In this document: positions 53,736 to 63,084 of the stretch, piece by piece
Layout: the number at the start of each line of letters is the position of its first letter
How positions within the stretch are numbered: position 1 is the stretch's first letter
From: CBDHHC01 sp050633205
GTDB lineage: Bacteria; Pseudomonadota; Alphaproteobacteria; Rhizobiales; CBDHHC01
Reading direction: 5' to 3'
DNA: 64,000 bases
NCBI GenBank assembly: GCA_050633205.1
Contig: JBOEGA010000026.1
Span: 1 to 64,000 of the forward strand
Notes under the pieces: model-generated
The model's input: only the letters and a program-made list of their open reading frames with translations
What the model was told of the DNA's origin: nothing
Databases searched by the model: none
Position numbers and translations under genes: made by a program

Positions 53736-55631
53736 GCAAGATGTCAGTACAGAAATGCGAGATGGAAAGTATATCCTCTAGTTGGGGGAGAGACTAAAAC
53801 AGGAGATGCCTATTTATCGGTCAACCCTGCCAACAATAATCAGTTTGTAGCTGAAATATGTGATACGACACCAGAAGAGCTTGATCTTGCGTTAAATGTT
53901 GCGCAGGACTGGTCAGGTACATTGCCAGAGAAACGTGCTGCAATTCTTCAGAAGGCGGCAGATTTATTCGAAGAAAATGCGGGTTTATTATTTGCTACTC
54001 TAGCCAGAGAAGCAGGTAAAACTTTAAAGGATGCGGTCGCAGAAATTCGTGAAGCAGTCGATTTTCTTCGTTATTATGCAATAGAGCTGGAGAAACTTGA
54101 TAATGCCAAAGAATGCGGTATCTTTGCCTGCATTTCACCATGGAACTTTCCTATTGCAATTTTTACAGGGCAGGTTGCAGCAGCCCTTGTTGCTGGAAAT
54201 GGTGTTATAGCCAAGCCTGCAGAGCAAAGCCCGGTTAATGCTTTTCTGGCAGTCCAGCTTTTACATAAGGCTGGCGTACCTCGGGAGGTATTACAATTGC
54301 TACCGGGAAGCGGAGCTGTGGTCGGAGCACGGCTTATACGTGATAAACGTATTAAGGGAGTGTGTTTTACGGGGTCGACAGATACTGCACAAGCAATAAA
54401 TCAATCAATGGCTGAACATCTGGATCCTTCGGCACCTCTTATTGCTGAAACAGGTGGATTGAATGCAATGATTGTTGATTCAACTGCACTGCCTGAGCAA
54501 GCTGTACGGGATGTGATTTCATCGGCATTTCAATCAGCAGGGCAACGTTGTTCAGCATTACGTGTTTTATATATTCAGGAAGATGTTGCAGCCGCATTTC
54601 TTGCCAAGTTGTATGGAGCTATGGATGAACTGACTATTGGTGATCCGTGGGAGCTGTCTACAGATATCGGACCTGTTATCGATAATATTGCATGTGAGAA
54701 TATTCGTAAACATATCGCTGTGGCATGGGATGAAGGACGAATTCTGAAGCAACTCAGTGTCCCAGGGAATGGTAATTTTATTGGGCCAACTGTTATCAGA
54801 GTGCAAGGTATTGCTGACCTTAAACGGGAAATTTTTGGGCCTGTACTTCATATAGCTACATTTGCCCCCCGCGATATTGAAAATATTATTCAGGATATTA
54901 ACAACAGTGGATATGGTCTCACATTTGGCTTGCATACCAGAATTGACGACCGGGTTGAAAAATTTACCTCTTCCCTGAAGATCGGCAATATTTATGTAAA
55001 CCGCAATCAGATTGGAGCTATTGTTGGATCACAACCTTTCGGTGGTGAGGGGCTTTCCGGAACAGGTCCAAAAGCTGGTGGGCCAAAATATCTCAAACGT
55101 TTTGTCAGAGAAGACAATACTGAAGCTGTCAACTTTATAGATAATCAGAAAATATCGGAAGCTCTTATTCAGAAATATCTGGATAGTATAGCTGTAACCA
55201 ATATGGATTGTCTTGGCACGCTGGATCTGCCTGGACCTACGGGAGAGTCTAACCGTCTGTTTTTCTATCCAAGAGGTACAATACTCTGCCTTGGCCCTTC
55301 TGTTAAAGATGTAAATAAACAGCAGGAGGTTGTTCATTCAATGGGTTGTCGGTCTATCGGGGTAACAACAGGAGCATTTGGAGAGCATATGTTTGATGGT
55401 TTTCTAGAGAGAAGTTCATTGACAAATCTCGAAAGTTTTTCCGGGGTTGTTGCATGGAGTACTTCTGAAGACTTGCGTGCTATCAGGGTGGCATTGTCAA
55501 AAAGATCCGGGCCTATAATTCCTCTTATTACTGAACGAAATTTTGAACATCGCTGCATACTTGAACGTCATGTATGTGTTGATACAACCGCATCCGGAGG
55601 TAACGTTTCGTTACTTTCATCGACTAAGTAG
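53736..55631 (+). pseudogene. putA: PutA C-terminal part: P5C (glutamate semialdehyde) dehydrogenase, severed from its start
   Basis: This continues in the same frame after the TGA: WKVYPLVGGET, VNPANNNQFV, AREAGKTLKDAVAEIREAVDF, CISPWNFPIAIFTGQVAAAL, AETGGLNAMIV (catalytic Glu), GQRCSALR (catalytic Cys, codon 54549-54551), FGGEGLSGTGPKAGGPKYL, and the C-terminal PIIPLITE and TASGGNVSLL of PutA. No frameshift or deletion is seen. The only starts are internal, such as TTG at 53922 inside the domain, so independent translation is unlikely to give an intact enzyme. It is a nonsense pseudogene unless the TGA is read through. Confidence 0.8.
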
Positions 55632-55678
55632 TCTTTTCAATATAAAAAATTAGAAATGTGTCAAGTATATTTTGAAAC

Positions 55679-56170
55679 ACGAGGAAGATTGTATTTGTTG
55701 CTATTGGCCTAACTATAGCAATAACAGGTTTTGCAGTTAAGGGAGTTGCTGCAGCAGATCTGAAAATGGCCAGCCCCTGGAGTGGAGGGCCATGACTCGA
55801 GCGGGATGCAAAAGGTTTCGCAAAGCGCGCTAGGGAATTAACTGACAACCTTGTTAATATCACAGTATTTCTAGGTGGAACACTATATAGCCCTCTGAAA
55901 GTTACTAAAGCAGTCAGGAAATGTGTTGTACTGGCCGGGCATAATTATATGCCTTATGACAGGGGTATTGATAAAACGACTGTTCTATTTGGTGTTACCT
56001 CTTTCCCTTGTGCTGTACTGGGAACCGAGATTTTTTTTCATTCAAAGAAGAAAGTTGTGACACTGGACGAATTTAAGGGGTGAAGATCCGTACTTTCGGA
56101 GCCTGGGCGGAGGTTTATGGTTCACTGGAAATAGGCGCGATTGATGCTACCGAGTGCGGTAGCTCGGAGA
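55679..56170 (+). pseudogene. Decayed TRAP-type solute-binding protein (DctP family)
   Basis: The plus strand reads, from an ACG where ATG is expected, RKIVFVAIGLTIAIT...AAADLKMASPWSGGP, then TGA (55793-55795), then LERDAKGFAKRARELTDN, GGTLYSPLKVTKAV and GIDKTTVLFG. After DEFKG the frame shifts at about 56080 to VKIRTFGAWAEVYGSLEIGAIDATE. These match the signal peptide and middle segments of a TRAP DctP protein. The start is lost, there is a nonsense codon, a frameshift and large internal and C-terminal deletions. No DctQ or DctM genes follow. Confidence 0.75.
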
Positions 56171-56278
56171 GAGTTCTAGGGGCTGTTAATTGCTGACCTG
56201 CTACCCTTATTCAATGTTGTAACAAGGCTGGCAGTATGGCAGTGCAAGGAGACATGATCGTGCGTGCGTAGTTCATGA

Positions 56279-56313
56279 AAATACGTACGTATTTGCGCAA
56301 GGTACTACGTAGT
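56279..56313. promoter_or_regulatory. TACGTACGTA-type palindromes upstream of the LamG gene
   Basis: A perfect 16-base palindrome, AAATACGTACGTATTT, lies at 56279-56294, followed by ACTACGTAGT at 56304-56313. The related palindrome GTACGTACGTAC occurs at 61163-61174 in front of sctD. They are more than 400 bases before the LamG start, so either a long leader or a distal site is implied. Confidence 0.45.
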
Positions 56314-56588
56314 TTATATTATTACTTATGCATCATGTGGGTGGAGCAGGCCACATATATAAGCAAAATAGAAAAACACAAAAATAACATATACTAACCG
56401 AAATATGCAGGTTTCAGGTGATATTATAATTAAAAATATCCATTGCAACAATAATTGATGAGAACTTTTTGATTCTAATTTATCCATTTTTCCCGGATTT
56501 TGGCGGGGTTGATATTCGTTGGTTGGTTTTTTTTAATATATGAAAAAAAAACGCCTAAAAAGAACATAATCAAATAAAAAAATATAAG

Positions 56589-56619
56589 CTGTTAATCGGG
56601 GTAACCTCTTGATTAACAG
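56589..56619 (+). other. Leader hairpin before the LamG gene
   Basis: A 9-bp perfect stem (56589-56597 with 56611-56619) and 13-base loop lie 94 bases before the start codon, in otherwise AT-rich DNA with no ORF (about 56200-56712). It could be a leader structure or a terminator of the decayed upstream region. Confidence 0.4.
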
Positions 56620-56712
56620 AGCTAATTAAATTTGTGTGTAAAGCTGCTTTTTTAATGTGAGAACCGCAGAAAAGCTGGCTTTTTTGAAAAAAAATAATAC
56701 GGGATAATTGTA

Positions 56713-59238
56713 ATGACAGGCATATCTAATATATCACCCGATGCAAGACTAAGTATTACTGACATGGTATTTGATGGTTCGTTGCCTTCGGTTGTTATTC
56801 AGGGGCATAAAGCATCTTATGAGCTTTCTTCCGGTACAGTTGAAATGCTGGTAACACCGGATAGTATCAAAAATGGCTATCAAACATTGTTCTCAAAAGA
56901 TTCTTCAGGTTTCGATAATGGTGGCCATCTTATGTTTACTATGGATGGGAGCGCTCTTACTATACGCCTGCAGGGCACTGAAGATCAGGTTACTTTGAAT
57001 GCGCAAAATGTTTTTACAGCAGGAGGGCAGACCCATATTGCCCTTACTTTTGGTGAGGACGGCCTTCACGTTTATGCAAACGGTATTGAGGTTGCTTCAG
57101 ATGGAACATGGACGCAAGGAATTGAAAATAATAAAGAGCCCATCGTTCTTGGTGGGAACCAGTATCAAAGTGGAGACCTGGTAGCAGATAATATTCAGCA
57201 CGTTTTTGATGGCACGATACACAGAGCAACCCTTATTGAAGGACAGCTTACATCTGCACAAATTGAGAGTATTGCAGATGGTATGGCAGAGGGTGGACCA
57301 GTAGATCAGGGAAATGATATTCCCGTTGTTATAGAGAACCCTGTTGATACACCGGTTATCAACGATGGAGATGTAGCAGTTACTTCCATTCGTGGCAGTT
57401 TTGAGAATGGCAGCACGATTGTAATTGAGGGTGTTAACTTCGGTGATCTGGGGCCAAATGTTATTGTCTATGACAGCTTCGACAGCAATGTTGATAAAGA
57501 AGGCAATTCAGGTTCCTGGGTTACAGCTACCAAAGAACATTCAACCATTGACGGATACAGCGGAACAGGTGCTGTTGTCGCAAATGAAGATACGAGCCTG
57601 GTTGCAGGAGTAAAGGATGCTGATGGTGCATTGGGTCTTGAACAGTTTACTGAAGTCTTTATGGGGGTTGCTATCAAGGATACTAATGGGCGTCTTCCAT
57701 CGGCGGAAGCACCTGGTGAGTATCCGACAGTGTCTTCATCAAAAGATATGTGGTTAATGATGGGGCACCGGGGAGACAATGCCAGATATTCAGCAGAACG
57801 GGGAACACCAAACGGCCATGATGTTTACCTTCCTGCGCACGCTGGTAACGGAAATTTTATAATTGCCGGCAATAACACCAAATCCAGCTGGTGGCTGGGG
57901 CAGGACTGGGATTATGATGGCTGGAACCATCAGACTTTCTATGCGAAGCTTGATGAAAATGACCCATATGGAAATGTAGAGCAGGCCTATTTTCAGGCAG
58001 TCAATGAAAACGGGGTCAATACTTCCAATTACAGCGGTACATTGATGACAGCACTTGATGATGTGCCAGCTACATGGGACCGATTGAAATTTGGTGCATG
58101 GTATCGTGAGGATAATGGCCAGAGACTTATGGATGATGCCTATGTTGCAACTGGCGAGGGCGCTCAGGCACGTATAGTTGTTACAAATAATGCCGTCTAT
58201 GAGAAATCAACCTCGATTGCCTATCTGGTGCCAACAGAGTGGAGCGATGGTAGCGTTACAGCCACTTTCTATGGAGCTCCGATGGACCTGAATGAGGCCT
58301 ATATCCATGTATTTGATGCCGAAGGAAACAGGTCTGAGACTGGTGTTAAAGTCTCCGCAACAGAACCGGTAACGCCGGATGCACCAGTTGATATACTGGA
58401 TAATGTGCAGGATATAGCTGACGATGACGTTGATGATCAGGAGCGTAATACCCCTACTGAGGAAGGTAATAAGGTTCTGAATCTGGATCCGTCTGTTTTT
58501 GATGGTACACTGAAATCTGCCATTATTCTTGATCATGACAGTGCATTTGAGCTATCAGCTGGGACGCTTGAGATGGAGATCACTCCGGACCGGATTGCAT
58601 CTGGTTACCAGACATTATTTTCCAAGGATTCCGGCGGTTATGATGATGGTGGGCATTTGATGGTCTCCATGGATGGCAGCTCGCTTCTTATTCGCCTGCA
58701 GGGGCAGGACAATGAAGCAAGGGTCACCGTTCCTGAGGTCTTTGAGGCTGGAGAGTCGGTTAACCTTGTCATTACATTCGGAGAGAGTGGTTTGCATGTT
58801 TATGCTGATGGTGAGGAAATAGCCTCTGAGCCATCATGGATACAAGGTATTGAGAATAATCAGGAACCTATTGTTATTGGAGCAAACCAGTATAAGAGTG
58901 GCGACCTTGTTGCAGACAATCTAATGCATTTCTTTGATGGCAAAATTGCTAATATTTCACTTTCTGAAGGGCAAAAGAGCGCCGGCCAGATTGCCGGGCA
59001 TAAAGAGGTAAGTGTACAGAACCTTCTCGCTGCTACAGACAATTTTGCATATGATATTAATGATGTTGTTATGGAAATTGCTGATGATACAGGGGGCGTA
59101 ATAGAATCTTCTATTCAGCTTCTTCATAATAGTTCAGATGTTTCAATGACCTATTATCAGCAGGAAACTATAGAGGTCAGTTCGATGGATGATATGGCGC
59201 AGGGTACACTATTGAATGATGATATCTTTACTGGGTAG
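56713..59238 (+). CDS. Duplicated LamG/concanavalin-like domain protein
   Basis: This 841-residue acidic protein has no signal peptide. Residues about 16-195 form a LamG-type beta sandwich (SGTVEMLVTP, YQTLFSKDSSGFDNGGHL, GLHVYANGIEVAS). Residues about 222-548 form an Asp/Trp/Tyr-rich region that starts like an IPT/TIG fold. After an acidic linker, residues about 596-770 repeat the LamG domain almost motif by motif (YQTLFSKDSGGYDDGGHL, GLHVYADGEEIAS). It ends GTLLNDDIFTG, the kind of sequence that introduces RTX repeats, but none follow. Role: probably carbohydrate binding outside the cell. The export route is unknown; T3SS genes converge on it. Confidence 0.75.
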   Translation: MTGISNISPDARLSITDMVFDGSLPSVVIQGHKASYELSSGTVEMLVTPDSIKNGYQTLFSKDSSGFDNGGHLMFTMDGSALTIRLQGTEDQVTLNAQNVFTAGGQTHIALTFGEDGLHVYANGIEVASDGTWTQGIENNKEPIVLGGNQYQSGDLVADNIQHVFDGTIHRATLIEGQLTSAQIESIADGMAEGGPVDQGNDIPVVIENPVDTPVINDGDVAVTSIRGSFENGSTIVIEGVNFGDLGPNVIVYDSFDSNVDKEGNSGSWVTATKEHSTIDGYSGTGAVVANEDTSLVAGVKDADGALGLEQFTEVFMGVAIKDTNGRLPSAEAPGEYPTVSSSKDMWLMMGHRGDNARYSAERGTPNGHDVYLPAHAGNGNFIIAGNNTKSSWWLGQDWDYDGWNHQTFYAKLDENDPYGNVEQAYFQAVNENGVNTSNYSGTLMTALDDVPATWDRLKFGAWYREDNGQRLMDDAYVATGEGAQARIVVTNNAVYEKSTSIAYLVPTEWSDGSVTATFYGAPMDLNEAYIHVFDAEGNRSETGVKVSATEPVTPDAPVDILDNVQDIADDDVDDQERNTPTEEGNKVLNLDPSVFDGTLKSAIILDHDSAFELSAGTLEMEITPDRIASGYQTLFSKDSGGYDDGGHLMVSMDGSSLLIRLQGQDNEARVTVPEVFEAGESVNLVITFGESGLHVYADGEEIASEPSWIQGIENNQEPIVIGANQYKSGDLVADNLMHFFDGKIANISLSEGQKSAGQIAGHKEVSVQNLLAATDNFAYDINDVVMEIADDTGGVIESSIQLLHNSSDVSMTYYQQETIEVSSMDDMAQGTLLNDDIFTG

Positions 59239-59257
59239 GGATATAAAAAATAAGACT

Positions 59258-59289
59258 ATCAGAGCCATGAAAAATATCATGGCTCTGAT
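59258..59289. terminator. Bidirectional hairpin between the LamG gene and the T3SS operon
   Basis: A 12-bp perfect stem (59258-59269 with 59278-59289) and 8-base loop lie between convergent stop codons. T-rich sequence follows at a distance on the plus strand, and an A run precedes it for the minus strand. Confidence 0.75.
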
Positions 59290-59311
59290 GACCCGTACTG
59301 TTTTATTATTC

Positions 59312-59671
59312 TCAGGTTCCTATGGATTTACGAGGAAGGCCGGAGACACTTTTGAGAGCAATTCTAAAAGTTTGTTTTGCTTCTTTAAATAAGCCAGCTT
59401 TCATGGCAATTACACTTTTTAATAACAGTTCTTTTGTTGATAATCTGGTTTTATTGTTTTCCTCAAAGAACCTGAAAAATAATTCACTTTGAGCAGAGTT
59501 TCCGAGCCTGTGATATACATTAGCCAGCAGATAACATGTGCGGGGAATATCTGGTGCTACATGGTATGAGAGGTGTAACAAAGGCAGTGCAGCAGATGGG
59601 CGGCCGCAACTGATCTGCATAACTGCCAAACTATTCAAAAGCTGTATCTGTTTTGGTGATAGCTTCGCCAT
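59312..59671 (-). CDS. TPR-type T3SS chaperone (SctG/SctY-like)
   Basis: This 119-residue all-helical protein has three TPR-like units (LLNSLAVMQISCGRPSAALP, CYLLANVYHRLGNSAQSELF, LLKSVIAMKAGLFKEAKQTF). Small TPR proteins of this size chaperone T3SS needle or apparatus proteins. It starts 2 bases after the upstream gene and is the last gene of the T3SS run. The specific partner cannot be told. Confidence 0.68.
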   Translation of the reverse strand: MAKLSPKQIQLLNSLAVMQISCGRPSAALPLLHLSYHVAPDIPRTCYLLANVYHRLGNSAQSELFFRFFEENNKTRLSTKELLLKSVIAMKAGLFKEAKQTFRIALKSVSGLPRKSIGT

Positions 59672-59673
59672 TC

Positions 59674-60078
59674 TTAGTCACCAGATGCTGTGGTTTGTTT
59701 GAGGTATAAATACTCTCTTAATCTTACATGATCTTCCAACGCCCTGAGGCCCTGTTTTACTTCAAGGGATGAATCATGTTTTGCAAGGGTTTCCACGTCA
59801 GAATAAAGTTGGCTGATCTCAAATGTTGTCTGGTCTTTCATGACAGATTTAAGAGCTGTGATATCCTCGCTATCCATTTCCAGAACAGAAACATGCTCGA
59901 CCTTTTTCTGAGGAATATTTTGAGCAATGACTTTCTTACTTGTTGCCGGAGAGGATTTAGAGCCTGATGATTTATCTTTTCTTTTTTGTCTTACCGCTTC
60001 AACAGTCTGTGGCAGGGCAACTTCGTCGTGTTTTATTATAGCAGGAATTGTTTGTTTTTGATTGATTTTTTGTGACAT
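59674..60078 (-). CDS. Unknown 134-residue protein in the T3SS operon
   Basis: I do not recognise it. Residues 1-60 are basic, Ser/Lys/Gln-rich and probably disordered. Residues about 65-130 are predicted helical (ITALKSVMKDQTTFEISQLY, QGLRALEDHVRLREYLYLKQ). It has no signal peptide or membrane segment. It lies 15 bases after sctD and 2 bases before the TPR gene, so it may be a needle-assembly or co-chaperone component. Confidence 0.6.
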   Translation of the reverse strand: MSQKINQKQTIPAIIKHDEVALPQTVEAVRQKRKDKSSGSKSSPATSKKVIAQNIPQKKVEHVSVLEMDSEDITALKSVMKDQTTFEISQLYSDVETLAKHDSSLEVKQGLRALEDHVRLREYLYLKQTTASGD

Positions 60079-60093
60079 TACTTCGCTTCCCGG

Positions 60094-61095
60094 TTATTTA
60101 AACTGGACTAAAATCTTCTGATTGGCTTTCGAAACAAGTATTCCTCTGTCATTTATAGATTCTATTTTCCAATCTTTATCAATTGTTTCACCAACAAATG
60201 CCCTGCGGTTATTCCCAAGAAGTGCATATTTTTGATCACCCAAATTTACTAATTTTATTTCCGGTAGATTGTTTTGATCGGATAATTCGATAACCTGATT
60301 AAATAGTGGAGGGGGGCTTTCCTGAGTGTCATACCATTGTAAAATCTTCCTCCATTTATGACTATGTGTCTGCTGGAGTTCTCCTGTGACTTTCAAGGTA
60401 TTGTTTGTATCCGCTTTAATGCTGATATATGGGGTGAGACCGACTTCACGTACTTTATTGCGGAGGTCTAAAAGAAAAGTCTTCTTATCACTGTCTTGTT
60501 TTTCAGGTTTTGTTGCTATCGCAGTATTCGAGGTTACTTCATCGGTATCAGAGGAAAAAAGAATAATAGCTAACCCGATGAAGATTAGAGCAATTGCGGA
60601 GAGAAGTGCAAGCATATTTTTTGATAACGATAATGAAGAGAGTGTTTCACCATCTAATTCAGGCAGCTTCGTGTCGTTTTCTGCTTTATTATTGTTGTAA
60701 ACGTAGCCTCTGGCATCCATAATTTTCAGGCTTGTATTTGACAGGGTAATATCAATATCACTCTGCCTGGTAATCGTATTATTTATCTGGAGAGTTGTAC
60801 CGGATACCTGTACATTTTCCTGAAGTGCATGAACTGTTATGCTTACTCCAAGAAGACTTCGCGTTATATTTATGGCTATATGCTCATCAAATATATCATC
60901 GTCCAGAAGGATAACATCTGCTTGTGAACCAGAACCAATTGTAAAACCCGTCAACTCAATAAAACGCTCAGATCCTGCCATTAATCCTGTTTCAAACTTC
61001 AGGATCAAACCTTCGCGGGTCTCTGTTAGGTAAGGTATCTCAGGTATCCTGGAGTTTTCCTGGGTAGTGTTGCTCAAAGTCCGGACTTTCTGCAA
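60094..61095 (-). CDS. sctD: T3SS inner-membrane ring protein SctD
   Basis: This 333-residue protein has a cytoplasmic FHA-like domain (about 29-125, with IGSGSQADVILLDDDI), a single membrane segment (161-181) and a periplasmic part with ring-building domains. This order is that of YscD/PrgH/SctD. The frame starts with TTG; no in-frame ATG with a good ribosome site is seen, so the start is uncertain. A 114-base gap with a palindrome separates it from sctU. Confidence 0.8.
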   Translation of the reverse strand: MQKVRTLSNTTQENSRIPEIPYLTETREGLILKFETGLMAGSERFIELTGFTIGSGSQADVILLDDDIFDEHIAINITRSLLGVSITVHALQENVQVSGTTLQINNTITRQSDIDITLSNTSLKIMDARGYVYNNNKAENDTKLPELDGETLSSLSLSKNMLALLSAIALIFIGLAIILFSSDTDEVTSNTAIATKPEKQDSDKKTFLLDLRNKVREVGLTPYISIKADTNNTLKVTGELQQTHSHKWRKILQWYDTQESPPPLFNQVIELSDQNNLPEIKLVNLGDQKYALLGNNRRAFVGETIDKDWKIESINDRGILVSKANQKILVQFK

Positions 61096-61162
61096 AATAC
61101 ATTGAATATAATTCGGTTCTGTTATTTATATCAATGACCGGAATTGAAAACATCAGTGGTGA

Positions 61163-61174
61163 GTACGTACGTAC
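61163..61174. promoter_or_regulatory. GTACGTACGTAC palindrome upstream of sctD
   Basis: This perfect 12-base palindrome lies 68-79 bases before the sctD start, in the only sizeable gap of the T3SS run. The same TACGTACGTA core is found at 56279-56294 before the LamG gene. It may mark a regulator site or an internal promoter. Confidence 0.45.
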
Positions 61175-61209
61175 ATAAGAGAGGCATGAATGTTATATTT
61201 TTCCTATGT

Positions 61210-62262
61210 CTAGAGAGCTACACCGCTTTTAATCATTGCTGTTGCAAGCATAGCATAATGTCTGGGAGGAATAGTAGAACCTACAGGCGTAGAGGATATT
61301 TTTTTTGCTAAAGTATCATCCTTATGTACGGGCACTCCATCCTTACCCGCCTGCTCAAGTATTGTTCTTAGTTTTTCTCCTTTGGCAGAGGCCATAACAG
61401 ATGGCCCCCGAGTTCCTTCAGGGTTATAATATATAGCAATTGCACTTGCTTTACCCAATATAACAATAGAGGCCAACCGCTTCTGGCCAGGTTGCACAGG
61501 TTCATCTGAATTAAGTTCGTTCTGTAGCTGGTGTCTGGCAGATCTAATTTCCGGTGAACCAAACATATCCTTGTTTTCACGTTTTTTCTCTGAATCTCCC
61601 ATCTTCTGCTCTTTAAGAAATAGGGCTTTTTGTATAGGCATATCCATTAAAGCCACAATTATAAAAATAAGACAGGCAAGACTTAAAAACATAAATGTTA
61701 GTGAGGAGCTAATGTGTAAAAAGCAGTTCAAACCACATAAGGGGCTGTTAATAATGTTTGGCAAACTGATCCACAGAATTGCTACCGCTCCGGATGCCAA
61801 TAAAATAAGCCTGACAAGGGTTTGGCCGGTACCAATCAGAGCCTTTTTGCCAAATATATTTTTAAAGCCCTCTGCAGGATTAAGTTTGTTCAATTGAGGT
61901 TTTATTGGTTCAAAGGAGATTGGTAATCCCTTATTATAGATCAGATTTGATAAAATTACTGAAAATACAATTATCCCAAATACAGGAAGTATCAGTAATG
62001 CCAGTTCATTTATGATAGTTTGATAGATAAGCGGGAATCCATCCTCCCATTTGTTATTGGCTGCGTGGATGGCTGTATCAATCAAAATATTGATATGCTT
62101 TAGATAGTAGTTCCATGTCTGAGATATGAGCAGTATTCCCGCGACTCCTGCAACTGAGGAATGAAGGTCCTGACTTTTGGCAATGCGGCCTTTTTCTCTC
62201 TCTTTGCGAAGTTTGGTATCCGAGGCGGTGTGTTTTTTTTCTTCTGATGAACCTCCACTCAT
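61210..62262 (-). CDS. sctU: T3SS export-apparatus switch protein SctU, lacking NPTH
   Basis: This 350-residue FlhB/YscU-family protein has the usual start (TKLRKEREKGRIAKSQDLHS), four membrane segments and the FKNIFGKKALI cytoplasmic stretch. The C-terminal domain keeps SIVIL...AIAIYY and GVPV, but where all standard members have the self-cleaving NPTH, this protein reads KASA (residues 271-274). The substrate-specificity switch may thus be absent or work differently. The protein is otherwise full length. It overlaps sctT by 4 bases. Confidence 0.88.
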   Translation of the reverse strand: MSGGSSEEKKHTASDTKLRKEREKGRIAKSQDLHSSVAGVAGILLISQTWNYYLKHINILIDTAIHAANNKWEDGFPLIYQTIINELALLILPVFGIIVFSVILSNLIYNKGLPISFEPIKPQLNKLNPAEGFKNIFGKKALIGTGQTLVRLILLASGAVAILWISLPNIINSPLCGLNCFLHISSSLTFMFLSLACLIFIIVALMDMPIQKALFLKEQKMGDSEKKRENKDMFGSPEIRSARHQLQNELNSDEPVQPGQKRLASIVILGKASAIAIYYNPEGTRGPSVMASAKGEKLRTILEQAGKDGVPVHKDDTLAKKISSTPVGSTIPPRHYAMLATAMIKSGVAL

Positions 62263-63077
62263 TTCATAATTCCCTGCAATTGATCAAGAAAGTTGAAGTT
62301 ATTAAAATAATTGCTTTGTAGAATATTGACGTACACTATAGCCAGGACAGGTAGTAACAGTATTGTTGTCAGGTTTTTCAGGGAAGAAGAAATATCCTGA
62401 GAATTGAAGCCTTTTATTATTTTACCACACATCAGGGTAATAAAATCTATTATCAGCAATATCAGGAGCAGAGGAGCTGAAATGAGAAAAGCCTGAACAA
62501 TAATATAAGTGAACAGGTCCAGAATAATCACAGGGAAATTACTTTGCAGTTGTGGGAGGCTGTCTGTAATAGGCCATAATATATAGCTTTTGTAAAATTC
62601 ACCTATCATATATGAAAAGCCACCAGCTGCAGCAAAGAACAATAATGCAACAACGACCTGATAACGTGCCAGTGTTGAAATCTCACCTCCAGTCGGATCA
62701 GTTGCCCCGCTGTTGCTCTCCCCTCGATAGGAATCTACGATAGAACCACTGATCTGAACGATCCAGAAGGGGATAGATACGAGTGTACCAAATGCGAAGC
62801 CAATAAGTAATTCCTTTATCAGTAACAAGAAAAAATTGAGATAATGGGTTTGTGACAAATGCTCAATTAATCCAGTATATTGATGTGCTATTAATGGAAT
62901 GGCGATAGAAAATGCAATAGCTGTCCGGATTAGGGTAGCAGAACCTCCAACGGCCCAGGCAATACCTATAAAGCCAAAAAGAAGCCCCAAAGGCCTCATG
63001 AATGTCAGGGTCAGGACATTCATAAAGGTGACAAGATTCTTGCTTAGCAGAGCTGTGAGTTCCGGGCTGGTTTCCAT
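62259..63077 (-). CDS. sctT: T3SS export-apparatus protein SctT
   Basis: This membrane protein of about 272 residues belongs to the YscT/SpaR/FliR family (FMRPLGLLFGFIGIAWAVGG, then KELLIGFAFGTLVSIPFW, and GGEISTLARYQVVVALLFFA). The open frame extends to 63161 inside sctS, but the ATG at 63077, 7 bases after the sctS stop, fits the family start better. Confidence 0.88.
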   Translation of the reverse strand: METSPELTALLSKNLVTFMNVLTLTFMRPLGLLFGFIGIAWAVGGSATLIRTAIAFSIAIPLIAHQYTGLIEHLSQTHYLNFFLLLIKELLIGFAFGTLVSIPFWIVQISGSIVDSYRGESNSGATDPTGGEISTLARYQVVVALLFFAAAGGFSYMIGEFYKSYILWPITDSLPQLQSNFPVIILDLFTYIIVQAFLISAPLLLILLIIDFITLMCGKIIKGFNSQDISSSLKNLTTILLLPVLAIVYVNILQSNYFNNFNFLDQLQGIMK

Positions 63078-63084
63078 GTTGATT

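Noticed and set aside
53736..55631. putA as two naturally separate genes
   Set aside because: The second part has no ATG or ribosome site before its first conserved helix; the only starts (such as TTG 53922) are inside the domain, and the linker aligns continuously across the TGA.
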